Positions 1 to 6,179 of a stretch of 9,744 bases of DNA are shown here, piece by piece; the stretch's first letter is position 1, and the number at the start of each line of letters is the position of its first letter. The position numbers and the translations under genes were made by a program. The DNA is from Clostridiales bacterium. GTDB taxonomy: Bacteria > Bacillota > Sulfobacillia > UBA995 > UBA9673. The notes below the pieces were generated by a model. It did not search any database. It saw nothing but the letters and a program-made list of their open reading frames with translations, and had not been told where the DNA came from. Location: positions 1 through 9,744 of the forward strand of contig DPMO01000215.1 of NCBI GenBank assembly GCA_003541445.1, written 5' to 3'.

Positions 1-4
1 GCGA

Positions 5-10
5 TACAAT
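5..10 (+). promoter_or_regulatory. Possible -10 element for the MNT/HEPN module
   Basis: The hexamer TACAAT matches the sigma-70-type consensus TATAAT at five of six positions and stands out in GC-rich surroundings. It would place a transcription start near position 17, about 38 nt before the ATG of the nucleotidyltransferase gene. The -35 element would lie outside the window, so the call rests on one hexamer and the position of the gene downstream. Confidence 0.35.
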
Positions 11-19
11 GTCCGGGGA

Positions 20-39
20 GACGGTCCGGCTTCACCGTC
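20..39. promoter_or_regulatory. Inverted repeat, candidate operator or 5' UTR hairpin
   Basis: GACGGT (20-25) and ACCGTC (34-39) form a perfect 6-bp inverted repeat around an 8-nt spacer. The repeat lies just downstream of the TACAAT hexamer and ends three bases before the GGAGG ribosome binding site of the first gene. That is where an autoregulatory operator of a toxin-antitoxin module, or a small leader hairpin, would sit. The repeat is seen directly; its function is inferred, and a 6-bp repeat in GC-rich DNA can arise by chance. Confidence 0.3.
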
Positions 40-54
40 GTGGAGGCAGCGCTC

Positions 55-411
55 ATGTCACTCAGGGACATCCAGGCCAAGAAGAAGGAACGGGCGGCCA
101 GGCTCCAGGCCTCGCTGCTCACCACCGTCCGGCAGCTCGGCACATTGGGGGCCTTGAAGGTCATCCTGTTCGGGTCCCTGGCCGCCGGCGAGGTCGACAC
201 CACCAGCGACGTGGACATCCTCGTCATCATGCCCAACACACGGACCAGCAAGGAGTGGCGGAGGACACTCCACGAGCGGCTGGCCCCTCAGGTCGCCACC
301 GACCTTCTGGTGTTCAGCGAGAAGGACTGGGAAAGAGACCTGCCTGTCAGCTCTCTCCTGAGGCACATCGCCGACCACGGGAGGGTCGTCTATGAGAAGG
401 ACCTATCATGA
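55..411 (+). CDS. MNT-type minimal nucleotidyltransferase, putative antitoxin
   Basis: This 118-residue protein belongs to the minimal nucleotidyltransferase (MNT) group of the polymerase-beta superfamily. Residues 40-54 carry the signature GSx10DxD: Gly40-Ser41, then Asp52 and Asp54 as metal ligands. Asp83 in TDLLVF is the likely third acidic residue, so the active site looks intact. The N-terminus is a Lys/Arg-rich helix. I chose the ATG at 55 because GGAGG (42-46) lies 8 nt upstream; a GTG at 40 in the same frame would add five residues but overlaps that site. The last 20 nt overlap the HEPN gene. In characterised type VII toxin-antitoxin pairs, an MNT protein AMPylates and silences its HEPN RNase partner. 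A similar role is inferred here from the pairing. The alternative is an uncharacterised two-subunit nucleotidyltransferase like Haemophilus HI0073/HI0074. Confidence 0.87.
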   Translation: MSLRDIQAKKKERAARLQASLLTTVRQLGTLGALKVILFGSLAAGEVDTTSDVDILVIMPNTRTSKEWRRTLHERLAPQVATDLLVFSEKDWERDLPVSSLLRHIADHGRVVYEKDLS

Positions 412-835
412 AGAGGCCCTGAGGTGGCTCACCCACGCTCGCGACGAGCTCCGCGACGCCGATGAGCTTCGGAAGCGCGGTCGCTTCTACCTCGCTCTAT
501 TCCACTTCCAGCAGGCGGCGGAGAAGGCGCTGAAGGCGTACCTCCTGGTGTCCGTCAAGTCCGCGGACGTGCTCCGTACCCACTCCATCACGGAGCTGCT
601 CCACACGGCCACCGAGATGGATGCGGATTTCCGCCGGGTTGAGATGTCCAAGCGGCTCGACCAGTACTATGTCCCCACCCGCTACCCCAACGGCCTCCCG
701 GGCGGTGTCCCGTCGCGCTATTTCGATGACCCGGAGGAGGCCGCCGAAGCCGCCGAGCTGGCCCGCCAGGTCGTGGAGCTGGCCGCGGCAAAGTTGGAGC
801 AGGACAGCGCTCCTGCGGGGCCCAGTCCGCGGTGA
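392..835 (+). CDS. HEPN-domain protein, putative toxin or partner of MNT
   Basis: This 147-residue helical protein has the hallmarks of the PF05168-like HEPN family. A helix ends in Arg-rich GRFYLALFHFQQAAEKALKA (residues 30-49), followed by RTHSITELL (62-70) and YYVPTRYPNG (92-101), then an Ala/Glu-rich final helix and a disordered Pro/Ser tail. The ATG at 392 has GGGAGGG (379-385) 6 nt upstream, inside the end of the MNT gene, so the two are translationally coupled. HEPN partners of MNT proteins are often metal-independent RNases with an Rx4-6H motif. Here the only match is Arg31-x6-His38, in the helix before FQQAAEKA, not at the usual C-terminal position, so RNase activity is uncertain. 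It could instead be the substrate-binding subunit of a nucleotidyltransferase complex. Confidence 0.85.
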   Translation: MRRTYHEEALRWLTHARDELRDADELRKRGRFYLALFHFQQAAEKALKAYLLVSVKSADVLRTHSITELLHTATEMDADFRRVEMSKRLDQYYVPTRYPNGLPGGVPSRYFDDPEEAAEAAELARQVVELAAAKLEQDSAPAGPSPR

Positions 836-844
836 TGCTCGTTT

Positions 845-857
845 CTCCCTCCGGGAG
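845..857. other. Small GC hairpin after the HEPN stop
   Basis: CTCCC (845-849) and GGGAG (853-857) form a 5-bp stem around a 3-nt loop, nine bases after the HEPN stop codon. G-U pairs could lengthen the stem on the RNA. No U-tract follows, so it is at best a weak or factor-dependent transcription end. Confidence 0.2.
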
Positions 858-890
858 GGGGTAGCCGCCAGCCGCTATTGAAATGTCCCG

Positions 891-928
891 GCCGCCGGTC
901 CGCCTGCTGTGCATTCGGGACCGCCGGC
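891..928. terminator. Interrupted stem-loop between convergent genes
   Basis: GCCG-C-CGGTCC (891-901) pairs with GGACCG-C-CGGC (918-928): ten base pairs with one C-C mismatch and a 16-nt loop. It lies between the stop of the HEPN gene (835) and the stop of the minus-strand regulator gene (942-944), where a bidirectional terminator is expected. On the minus strand the stem is followed by CGGGACATTT, a very weak U-rich tail; on the plus strand there is none. The structure is seen directly and the terminator role is inferred. Confidence 0.38.
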
Positions 929-941
929 TGGCCTGAGCTTG

Positions 942-1922
942 CTACAGCTCCGGCAACTCCTCCCCGCGGAGGACCCTGGCCTGTGTCTCGCGGACGACGG
1001 CGGGGTCGATCTTCTCCGAAAGGATGGACTTCACGACCCGGTTGTCCCGGTGGACCACGAGGACGGCCTCACCGGTCTCCGGGAGTTCGCCGGCCTCACT
1101 TCCGCGGAGCGGCACCACTTTGAGGCCTGACCCCTCCTCGGGCAGTCCCTCTTCGGAGTCCCAGACGGCGGCGTCGATGGTCCCCTTCCTCATCTGCTCG
1201 AGGAACTGGACGTAAGGGAGCTCCACGAGCTCGACCTCGATGCCGCGGCACTCGCGGAGGGTCAGGTCGGTGACGTCGATGGAGTCGGGGTCGATGCCGA
1301 CCCTGAGACCGTCGGTGAGGCGCGGCCCGCGGACCCCGTCCCGGACCGCGTCGTCCAGGGCCGCCTCGCGCACGATGAGGACGTGCTCCCGCACCGAGGT
1401 CTTCGGCCCGAGGGCCACGGCGAGTTCGAGGTAGTCCATCTCCTGCCGCGCCACCTCGTACGAGTATCTGGAGACGACGGCGAACTCGTAGCGCCTCGAA
1501 TCGAGGGCCGCGAGGCGCCGGCGCGCGCCGCGCATGTGCGCCATGACCAGCGGGATGGCCGCCTCCTGGAAGGCCCGGTAGAGGCCTGTCGCCAGACCCT
1601 TGTACCGCATCGAGTAGGGCAGCGGCATGACCCCGGTGATGGTTCCGAGGCCGGTGAGCTCCCAGAGGGCGGCCGGGTCCACGGACGCGATGAAGGTCCC
1701 CATGTGGCCGCGGGCGACGAGGGAGACCGCCCCGTGCTCCTTCAGGAGGTTCAGGGCCGTCTGGACCGTCCCCCGCCCGACCCCGAGCCTCCGGGCGTAC
1801 TCCCCCACGGGAGGCAGGCGGTCACCGGGCCGGGCCCGCAGGAGGTCCTGGGCGATGGTCATCGCCACCCGGGCGTGCTTGGCGACGAAATCGCGGTAGC
1901 TGACCACGCCGCCGGTATTCAT
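942..1922 (-). CDS. GntR-type transcriptional regulator, YhfZ-like
   Basis: This is a 326-residue DNA-binding regulator. Residues about 18-78 form a GntR-like winged helix-turn-helix (GDRLPPVGEYARRLGVGRGT, then a wing ending MGTFIAS). Residues about 100-315 resemble the periplasmic-binding-protein-like effector domain of the YhfZ family, with PYSMRYKGLATGLYRAF, YEFAVVSRYS and GPKTSVREHVLIV. It probably binds a small ligand that controls DNA binding; the ligand is unknown. The ATG at 1922 keeps the usual N-terminus. The best Shine-Dalgarno match, AGGAGGG at 1945-1939, is 16 nt away, farther than usual, so the exact start is uncertain. The reading frame stays open further upstream, over the divergent oxidoreductase gene, but that part does not resemble this family. 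The gene is divergent from the oxidoreductase and may control it and itself. Confidence 0.8.
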   Translation of the reverse strand: MNTGGVVSYRDFVAKHARVAMTIAQDLLRARPGDRLPPVGEYARRLGVGRGTVQTALNLLKEHGAVSLVARGHMGTFIASVDPAALWELTGLGTITGVMPLPYSMRYKGLATGLYRAFQEAAIPLVMAHMRGARRRLAALDSRRYEFAVVSRYSYEVARQEMDYLELAVALGPKTSVREHVLIVREAALDDAVRDGVRGPRLTDGLRVGIDPDSIDVTDLTLRECRGIEVELVELPYVQFLEQMRKGTIDAAVWDSEEGLPEEGSGLKVVPLRGSEAGELPETGEAVLVVHRDNRVVKSILSEKIDPAVVRETQARVLRGEELPEL

Positions 1923-1934
1923 CGGACGGGGCCG

Positions 1935-1952
1935 CAGACCCTCCTGGGACTG
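1935..1952. promoter_or_regulatory. Imperfect 18-bp palindrome, candidate operator
   Basis: CAGACCC (1935-1941) and GGGACTG (1946-1952) form an inverted repeat around TCCT, with a single A/A mismatch in the arms. It lies 13 bp before the regulator ATG in the divergent intergenic region and covers the AGGAGGG (minus strand) that could serve as the regulator's ribosome binding site. A GntR-type regulator binds such palindromes as a dimer, so autoregulation is plausible. The palindrome is seen directly; binding is inferred. Confidence 0.33.
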
Positions 1953-1981
1953 AATGTATCCCCGACCCTCCCGCCCGGGAA
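1953..1981 (-). promoter_or_regulatory. Weak promoter candidate for the regulator gene
   Basis: On the minus strand TTCCCG (1981-1976) and TACATT (1958-1953) are separated by 17 bp. They match the sigma-70 hexamers at three and four of six positions. Transcription would start just before the palindrome at 1935-1952. For the oxidoreductase on the plus strand I see no comparable pair of hexamers in the 111-bp gap. The call is weak. Confidence 0.18.
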
Positions 1982-2033
1982 GACTGCCCACAGCCTCACG
2001 ACAACGGAGCTTCGAGGCCCTGGAGGAAGCCAC

Positions 2034-3608
2034 ATGTACGACGCGGTCTTCATCGGTTCGGGGCACAACAGCCTGGCCGCGGCGGTCCTCCTGGCCAAGG
2101 CGGGCTGGAAGGTCGGTGTCTTCGAGCAGGCCGACGAGGTGGGCGGGGCCATCCGCACCGCGGAGTGGACCCTGCCCGGCTTCCGGCACGACGCCTTCTC
2201 GGCCACCCATGTCCTCATCTTCCTCTCCCCGTTCTACCGGAAGATGCGCCGCGAGCTGGAGCGGCACGGCCTGAAGTACCGCCACTTCCCCGTCCAGATG
2301 GCCAGCATCTTCCCTGACGGCGACGCGGTGTCCATGCACCGGGATCTCGAAGGCACCCTCGAGAGCCTCGGCCGCCAGTCACGCGAGGACGCCGCGGGCT
2401 GGAAGAAACTCTACGAGGGCTACCGCGCCGCCCGCGAGGTCTTCAGCACGCTTTTCAGCTCCCCCCTCCCGTCCCTCAGGACCATGGGGGCCCTCCTCGG
2501 TCCGAGACTCAGGCTCGGGCCGCGCGGCACCATGGAGTTCGCGCAGGACTTTCTCCTTCCCATCCGCGTCTTCGCCGACCGCCACTTCTCTACGGAGAAG
2601 GGCAAGGCTTGGTTCGCCCCCTGGGGCCTGCACCTGCCCCACAGTCCGGAGACCGCCGGGGGCGGGGCCTTCGCCTGGCTGGTCCTCGGCGTCGGCCAGG
2701 ACCCCGAGGGCGGCATGGCCATGCCGGAAGGCGGCGGCGGCAGCCTCACGCGGGCCATGGCCTCGCTCCTCGAGAGCCTCGGAGGAGAGGTGAGGACCGG
2801 CGTCAGGGTCGAGAAGGTCGTGGTCAGAAGGAACACCGCCCAGGGCGTCAGGCTGGCCGACGGCACCGAGGTCAGGGCCAGGAAGGCGGTGGTGGCCTGC
2901 ACGACCCCGACCCAGCTCTTCCTCGACCTCGTGGAAGAGAAGCTCCTGCCGGCCGAGTTCGTCGGAAGGGTCCGCCGCTACCGCTACGGCGTTCCGCTGA
3001 TGAAGATAGACTACGCCCTCGACCGACCGCCGGCCTGGATCTCCGGGGAGGAGACGGCCCGGGCCGGCCTCATCCACCTCGCCAGGGACATCGACCAGAT
3101 GTCGCTCGCCTTCAACCAGGCCCTGCGCGGCCTCCTCCCTGAGGAACCCCTCGTCATCCTGACCCAACCGACCGTCGTCGACCACACCCGCGCCCCGAAG
3201 GGCCGGCACATCGTGTGGGTCGTGGCGAGGGTCCCCCACCGCGTGCGGGGCGACGCCGCCGGGGAGATAGAGCCGGGCGAGTGGAGGGATATCAAGGAGC
3301 GCTACGCCGACCGCCTCACGGACATCGTCGAGCGCTACGCCCCGGGGTTCAAGGCCAGCGTCCTGGCCCGGAAGGTGCTCTCCCCCGTCGACCTCGAGGA
3401 GCTCGACCCGAACCTCGTCAAGGGGGACGCCGGGGCGGGTGCCGTAGAACTCGACCAGCTCTACGTGTTCCGGCCGCTCCCCGGGTGGTCGCGCTACGCC
3501 ACACCTGTCAAGGGCCTCTGGATGACCGGAGCCGCGACCCACCCCGGCCCCGGCATCACGGCCATGTCCGGCTCGGCCGTGGCCGACGTCCTCCTGAGTG
3601 CGACCTGA
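2034..3608 (+). CDS. Phytoene dehydrogenase/PYROXD2-type FAD-dependent oxidoreductase
   Basis: This 524-residue flavoprotein of the amine-oxidase/CrtI superfamily probably acts in the cytosol; its substrate is unknown. The N-terminal Rossmann fold shows GSGHNSLAAAVLLAKAGW (residues 8-25), with Glu31 ending strand 2 to bind the FAD ribose, then GG at 37-38. Residues 233-265 hold the GG...L...LGGEVRTGVRVEKV segment typical of CrtI-like enzymes. The C-terminus has FRPLPGW and GLWMTGAATHPGPGITAMSG (494-513), the second FAD-binding motif. PNLVKGDAGAGA (459-470) also matches the PYROXD2 branch. The ATG at 2034 follows GGAGGA (2022-2027) by 6 nt. The open frame runs much further upstream over the regulator gene, but that part is shadow. 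No carotenoid genes are nearby, so carotenoid desaturation is not supported. The third Gly of GxGxxG is Ser13. Confidence 0.85.
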   Translation: MYDAVFIGSGHNSLAAAVLLAKAGWKVGVFEQADEVGGAIRTAEWTLPGFRHDAFSATHVLIFLSPFYRKMRRELERHGLKYRHFPVQMASIFPDGDAVSMHRDLEGTLESLGRQSREDAAGWKKLYEGYRAAREVFSTLFSSPLPSLRTMGALLGPRLRLGPRGTMEFAQDFLLPIRVFADRHFSTEKGKAWFAPWGLHLPHSPETAGGGAFAWLVLGVGQDPEGGMAMPEGGGGSLTRAMASLLESLGGEVRTGVRVEKVVVRRNTAQGVRLADGTEVRARKAVVACTTPTQLFLDLVEEKLLPAEFVGRVRRYRYGVPLMKIDYALDRPPAWISGEETARAGLIHLARDIDQMSLAFNQALRGLLPEEPLVILTQPTVVDHTRAPKGRHIVWVVARVPHRVRGDAAGEIEPGEWRDIKERYADRLTDIVERYAPGFKASVLARKVLSPVDLEELDPNLVKGDAGAGAVELDQLYVFRPLPGWSRYATPVKGLWMTGAATHPGPGITAMSGSAVADVLLSAT

Positions 3609-3618
3609 CGGGTCTCAG
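3594..3618. terminator. Hairpin spanning two convergent stop codons
   Basis: Only 6 nt separate the oxidoreductase stop (3606-3608) from the minus-strand nucleotidyltransferase stop (3615-3617). GACC (3602-3605) and GGTC (3611-3614) pair around TGACG, and flanking CTGA (3594-3597) can pair with TCAG (3615-3618) across a 4-nt bulge. This is the only local structure that could end both transcripts. It is short and has no U-tract, so the terminator role is weakly supported; the two mRNAs may overlap instead. Confidence 0.25.
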
Positions 3619-6173
3619 TCCTCTCGCTCCGCCCCGTCCCCGCCCTCCCGGGCCAGCTCCCGCACCTTCGCCGCGTACAGCGCCGCCAGTTCCTCGGCGG
3701 CCTCCATGTCCGCCGCCTCGGAGTAGACGTGGAAGGCGGGGCGCTCACCGTCGGGGATGACGAGTATCCGCCCGCGGTCCGTCTCGGCCTGGAGCCCCTC
3801 CGCGACGCCCGGGCCCGGCGCCCCGTCCGGCCCCGCGCCCGGCCCGGCCCCGGCCTTCTCCTCCTCCTCGAGGAGCAGCCGCATGACCCGGCCCTTCAGC
3901 TCCCAGGGGCACGGGATACGGAGGTGCACCCACTCCCCGAGAGGCGACTCCTCGACCATCTCGGCCAGAGTCGTCTCGGTCTCGACGAGGTGGTCGAGGA
4001 GGCCGATGACGCCCAGGAGCCCCCCGAAGACCATCTCCGACTGGCGGAAGAGATGCGGGCCCGCCTCCCGCTCCAGCTCCCTCATCCGGGCCATCACCTC
4101 GCTCCGGGCGGCGCGGGTGGGGACGGGACGGGCGCCGAGGGCCGCCAGCCGCTCGGAGACGGCCCGAGGAAGGTCCGAGGGGACGGCGAGGGGGACCCCG
4201 TCGCGGACGATGCAGACGCTGGAGAGCACGAGCCAGGTCTGCGCCCGGGAAAGGAGCCGCCCCCGGTCATCGAGCAGGGTGAGCCCCTCGCCCGCCCGGT
4301 CGACGAAGAAGGCGAGGGCGGCCCCTTCCCTGCGCACGGCCTCCGCCGCCGCCTCCGCGTCGAGCGACGGGCCCAGGGGGACGTGTCCGACATCGAGGGA
4401 ATCCCAGAGCTCCCGGGCGCTGTCCTCGAGCCACGGATGCCCGTAGGCCCCGACCACGACGAGCCCCTTGCGCCTGAGGCTGTGTCCCCGCTCCCTCAGC
4501 CAGGTCAGGTAGGCCTCGCCGAGGCCGGGCACGTACCGGCGGCCGCCAAGCCTTTCCGGCGGCGCCCGCCGGAAGTCCTCGACGGCCAGGGCCCGCTCCA
4601 GGCGCCGGGTGAGACGGCGGGGGATGTCGAGCCCGTTCTCGTCGAGGAACCGGAGCTCACAGCACTCCGGTGGGGCGCCGCCGCTCCGCGCCCGGCCGGT
4701 CGAGCCGGGACCCCCGGCGTCCTCGCCCGGACGGGCGCCGGCGTGGACCCCCCCGGACACTCCGAGGGCCCTGACGGCGTAGCTCAGGACCGCCGCCGGG
4801 AGCTCGCCGCAGTCGAGGACCTCCACCCCGGCCGACCCGAGCCCGGCCACGAGCGCCTCCCGGAACAACCTGGCCGGCACCGCCGGGTCGCAGGCCACGG
4901 CCACGGCCTCGCCCATCTTCCGCGCCGCGCCGAAGACGGCCCCCAGACGGGCCGCCGTCTCCGGCACCAGGTCCACGTTCACGGCCCCCTTCACGCCGCC
5001 GTCCCCGAAGGTCCCGTAGCCCCAGGCCCTACCCCAGACCAGGCTCGAGCCGAGGACCGTCTCCGGGGCGACGGAGCGCGCAGGCCAGACCTTCACGTTC
5101 GGCTTCACCGTCGTCCCCTCCCCCACCCTCACCTCGTCGGCCAGGACGGCCCCGTCGAAGACCGCGACCCGGTTGGACAGCCGCACCCCCCGTCCGAGGA
5201 CGGCCCCCCGTACCTCGGCCAGACGGCCGACACGCGAGTGGTCCCCGACGACCGACCGCTTGATGGAGGCCTGCCCGCCCACGATGACCTCGCGCCCCAG
5301 CACGACCGGGCCCTCCACCCTGGCCCCCGTCCCGAGACAGCACCCCGCACCGATGAGGAGCGGCCCCCTGAGCTCGACGGCCGGGGCGATGTCGACCTCC
5401 GGGCCGACCCATATCCTCTCACCCAGCTCGGAACCCTCGACGGTGAAGCCCGTGCGCCCCTCCAGGATGTCGACGTGGGCCTGGAGGTACTGGGCCAGGT
5501 TGCCGATGTCGCACCAGTAGCCCTCGGCCGCGAAGCCGAAGAGGGGCCGGCCGGCCTCCAGGAGGAGGGGGAAGAGGTTCTGGCTGAAGTCGAAGACCCG
5601 GCCGGGCTCGATGACCCCGAGGACCTCCGGTTCGATGACGTAGATGCCGGTGTTCACCTTGTCTGAGAAGACCTCCCCCCACGAGGGCTTCTCCCAGAAG
5701 CGGGTCACGCGCCCGTCCTCGTCGCACGCCACGACCCCGTACTCGAGGGGCGTCTCCACCGTCGTCAGGGCGATGGTGACCGCCGCGCCCTTCTTCCGGT
5801 GGAAGTCCACCAGGGCGCCGAGGTCGATGTCGGTGAGGACGTCGCCGCTCATGACGAGGAAGGTGTCCTTGAGCTCGGGTTCCAGGTTCTTCACGCTCCC
5901 GGCCGTCCCGAGCGGGACCTCCTCCACGTAGCAGCGGACCCGCGGACGGGGGGCCCCGTCCCCGTCTCCGGCACGGTCGCGGAGATGGTCCATGACGATG
6001 TGGGGCAGGTGGTGGAGGGTGACGAGAGCCTCCTCGAAGCCGTGGCGGCCCAGGTGCCCCAGGACGTAGTCGATGATGGGCCTGTTCCCCACAGGCACCA
6101 TGGGCTTGGGGATGCTGCAGGTGAGGGGGCGGAGCCTCGTGCCCTCGCCGCCGGCCATGACCACCGCTTTCAA
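3615..6173 (-). CDS. Sugar-1-phosphate nucleotidyltransferase / phosphohexomutase-like fusion
   Basis: This 852-residue protein has three parts. Residues 1-235 are a nucleotidyltransferase making an NDP-sugar from a sugar 1-phosphate and NTP: AGGEGTRLRPLT (7-18), PKPM (23-26), Asp111 and Asp222 as probable metal ligands, EKP (161-163). About 245-390 are left-handed beta-helix hexapeptide repeats. About 395-840 resemble phosphohexomutases, but where the catalytic serine loop should be there is GVSGGVHAGARPGEDAGG (471-488), without Ser, and the Mg-binding loop reads VDRAGEG (624-630). Gly/Pro/Ala-rich stretches at 478-504 and 774-797 look like linkers or insertions. The start is TTG at 6173, giving the family N-terminus; GAGAGG (6189-6184) precedes it. 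The gene lies 6 nt after the glycosyltransferase. Relatives are usually labelled mannose-1-phosphate guanylyltransferase/phosphomannomutase; the base and sugar cannot be read from sequence. Confidence 0.83.
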   Translation of the reverse strand: MKAVVMAGGEGTRLRPLTCSIPKPMVPVGNRPIIDYVLGHLGRHGFEEALVTLHHLPHIVMDHLRDRAGDGDGAPRPRVRCYVEEVPLGTAGSVKNLEPELKDTFLVMSGDVLTDIDLGALVDFHRKKGAAVTIALTTVETPLEYGVVACDEDGRVTRFWEKPSWGEVFSDKVNTGIYVIEPEVLGVIEPGRVFDFSQNLFPLLLEAGRPLFGFAAEGYWCDIGNLAQYLQAHVDILEGRTGFTVEGSELGERIWVGPEVDIAPAVELRGPLLIGAGCCLGTGARVEGPVVLGREVIVGGQASIKRSVVGDHSRVGRLAEVRGAVLGRGVRLSNRVAVFDGAVLADEVRVGEGTTVKPNVKVWPARSVAPETVLGSSLVWGRAWGYGTFGDGGVKGAVNVDLVPETAARLGAVFGAARKMGEAVAVACDPAVPARLFREALVAGLGSAGVEVLDCGELPAAVLSYAVRALGVSGGVHAGARPGEDAGGPGSTGRARSGGAPPECCELRFLDENGLDIPRRLTRRLERALAVEDFRRAPPERLGGRRYVPGLGEAYLTWLRERGHSLRRKGLVVVGAYGHPWLEDSARELWDSLDVGHVPLGPSLDAEAAAEAVRREGAALAFFVDRAGEGLTLLDDRGRLLSRAQTWLVLSSVCIVRDGVPLAVPSDLPRAVSERLAALGARPVPTRAARSEVMARMRELEREAGPHLFRQSEMVFGGLLGVIGLLDHLVETETTLAEMVEESPLGEWVHLRIPCPWELKGRVMRLLLEEEEKAGAGPGAGPDGAPGPGVAEGLQAETDRGRILVIPDGERPAFHVYSEAADMEAAEELAALYAAKVRELAREGGDGAERED

Positions 6174-6179
6174 GGGCCG

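Noticed and set aside
28..41. A roughly 15-base match between the MNT leader (around 27-41) and the fusion gene (around 5100-5114)
   Set aside because: One isolated match with unrelated flanks, one copy in coding and one in leader sequence; expected occasionally in biased-composition DNA.
9..395. Plus-strand frame overlapping the MNT gene in another phase
   Set aside because: Arg/His/Gly-rich translation without a family match; the MNT frame has the catalytic motif and ribosome binding site.
836..1130. Small plus-strand frames beginning at 878 and 909, in the gap after the HEPN gene
   Set aside because: No convincing ribosome binding site, and most of their length is antisense to the regulator's C-terminus; the translations are compositionally biased.
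1383..2033. In-frame upstream extension of the oxidoreductase gene by 217 codons
   Set aside because: It overlaps the regulator gene antisense, has no recognisable fold, and the FAD-binding N-terminus and the GGAGGA site place the start at 2034.
1923..2339. In-frame upstream extension of the regulator on the minus strand
   Set aside because: It runs antisense through the oxidoreductase N-terminus and adds sequence unlike GntR/YhfZ proteins.
2379..3542. Minus-strand open frame (387 codons) opposite the oxidoreductase
   Set aside because: Low-complexity Glu/Gly/Arg-rich shadow frame; the plus-strand gene has all family motifs.
3729..5666. Long plus-strand open frame (645 codons) opposite the nucleotidyltransferase fusion gene
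   Set aside because: It is antisense to a gene with clear family motifs, is rich in Pro/Arg/Gly/Asp without any recognisable domain, and is typical of stop-poor frames in GC-rich DNA.
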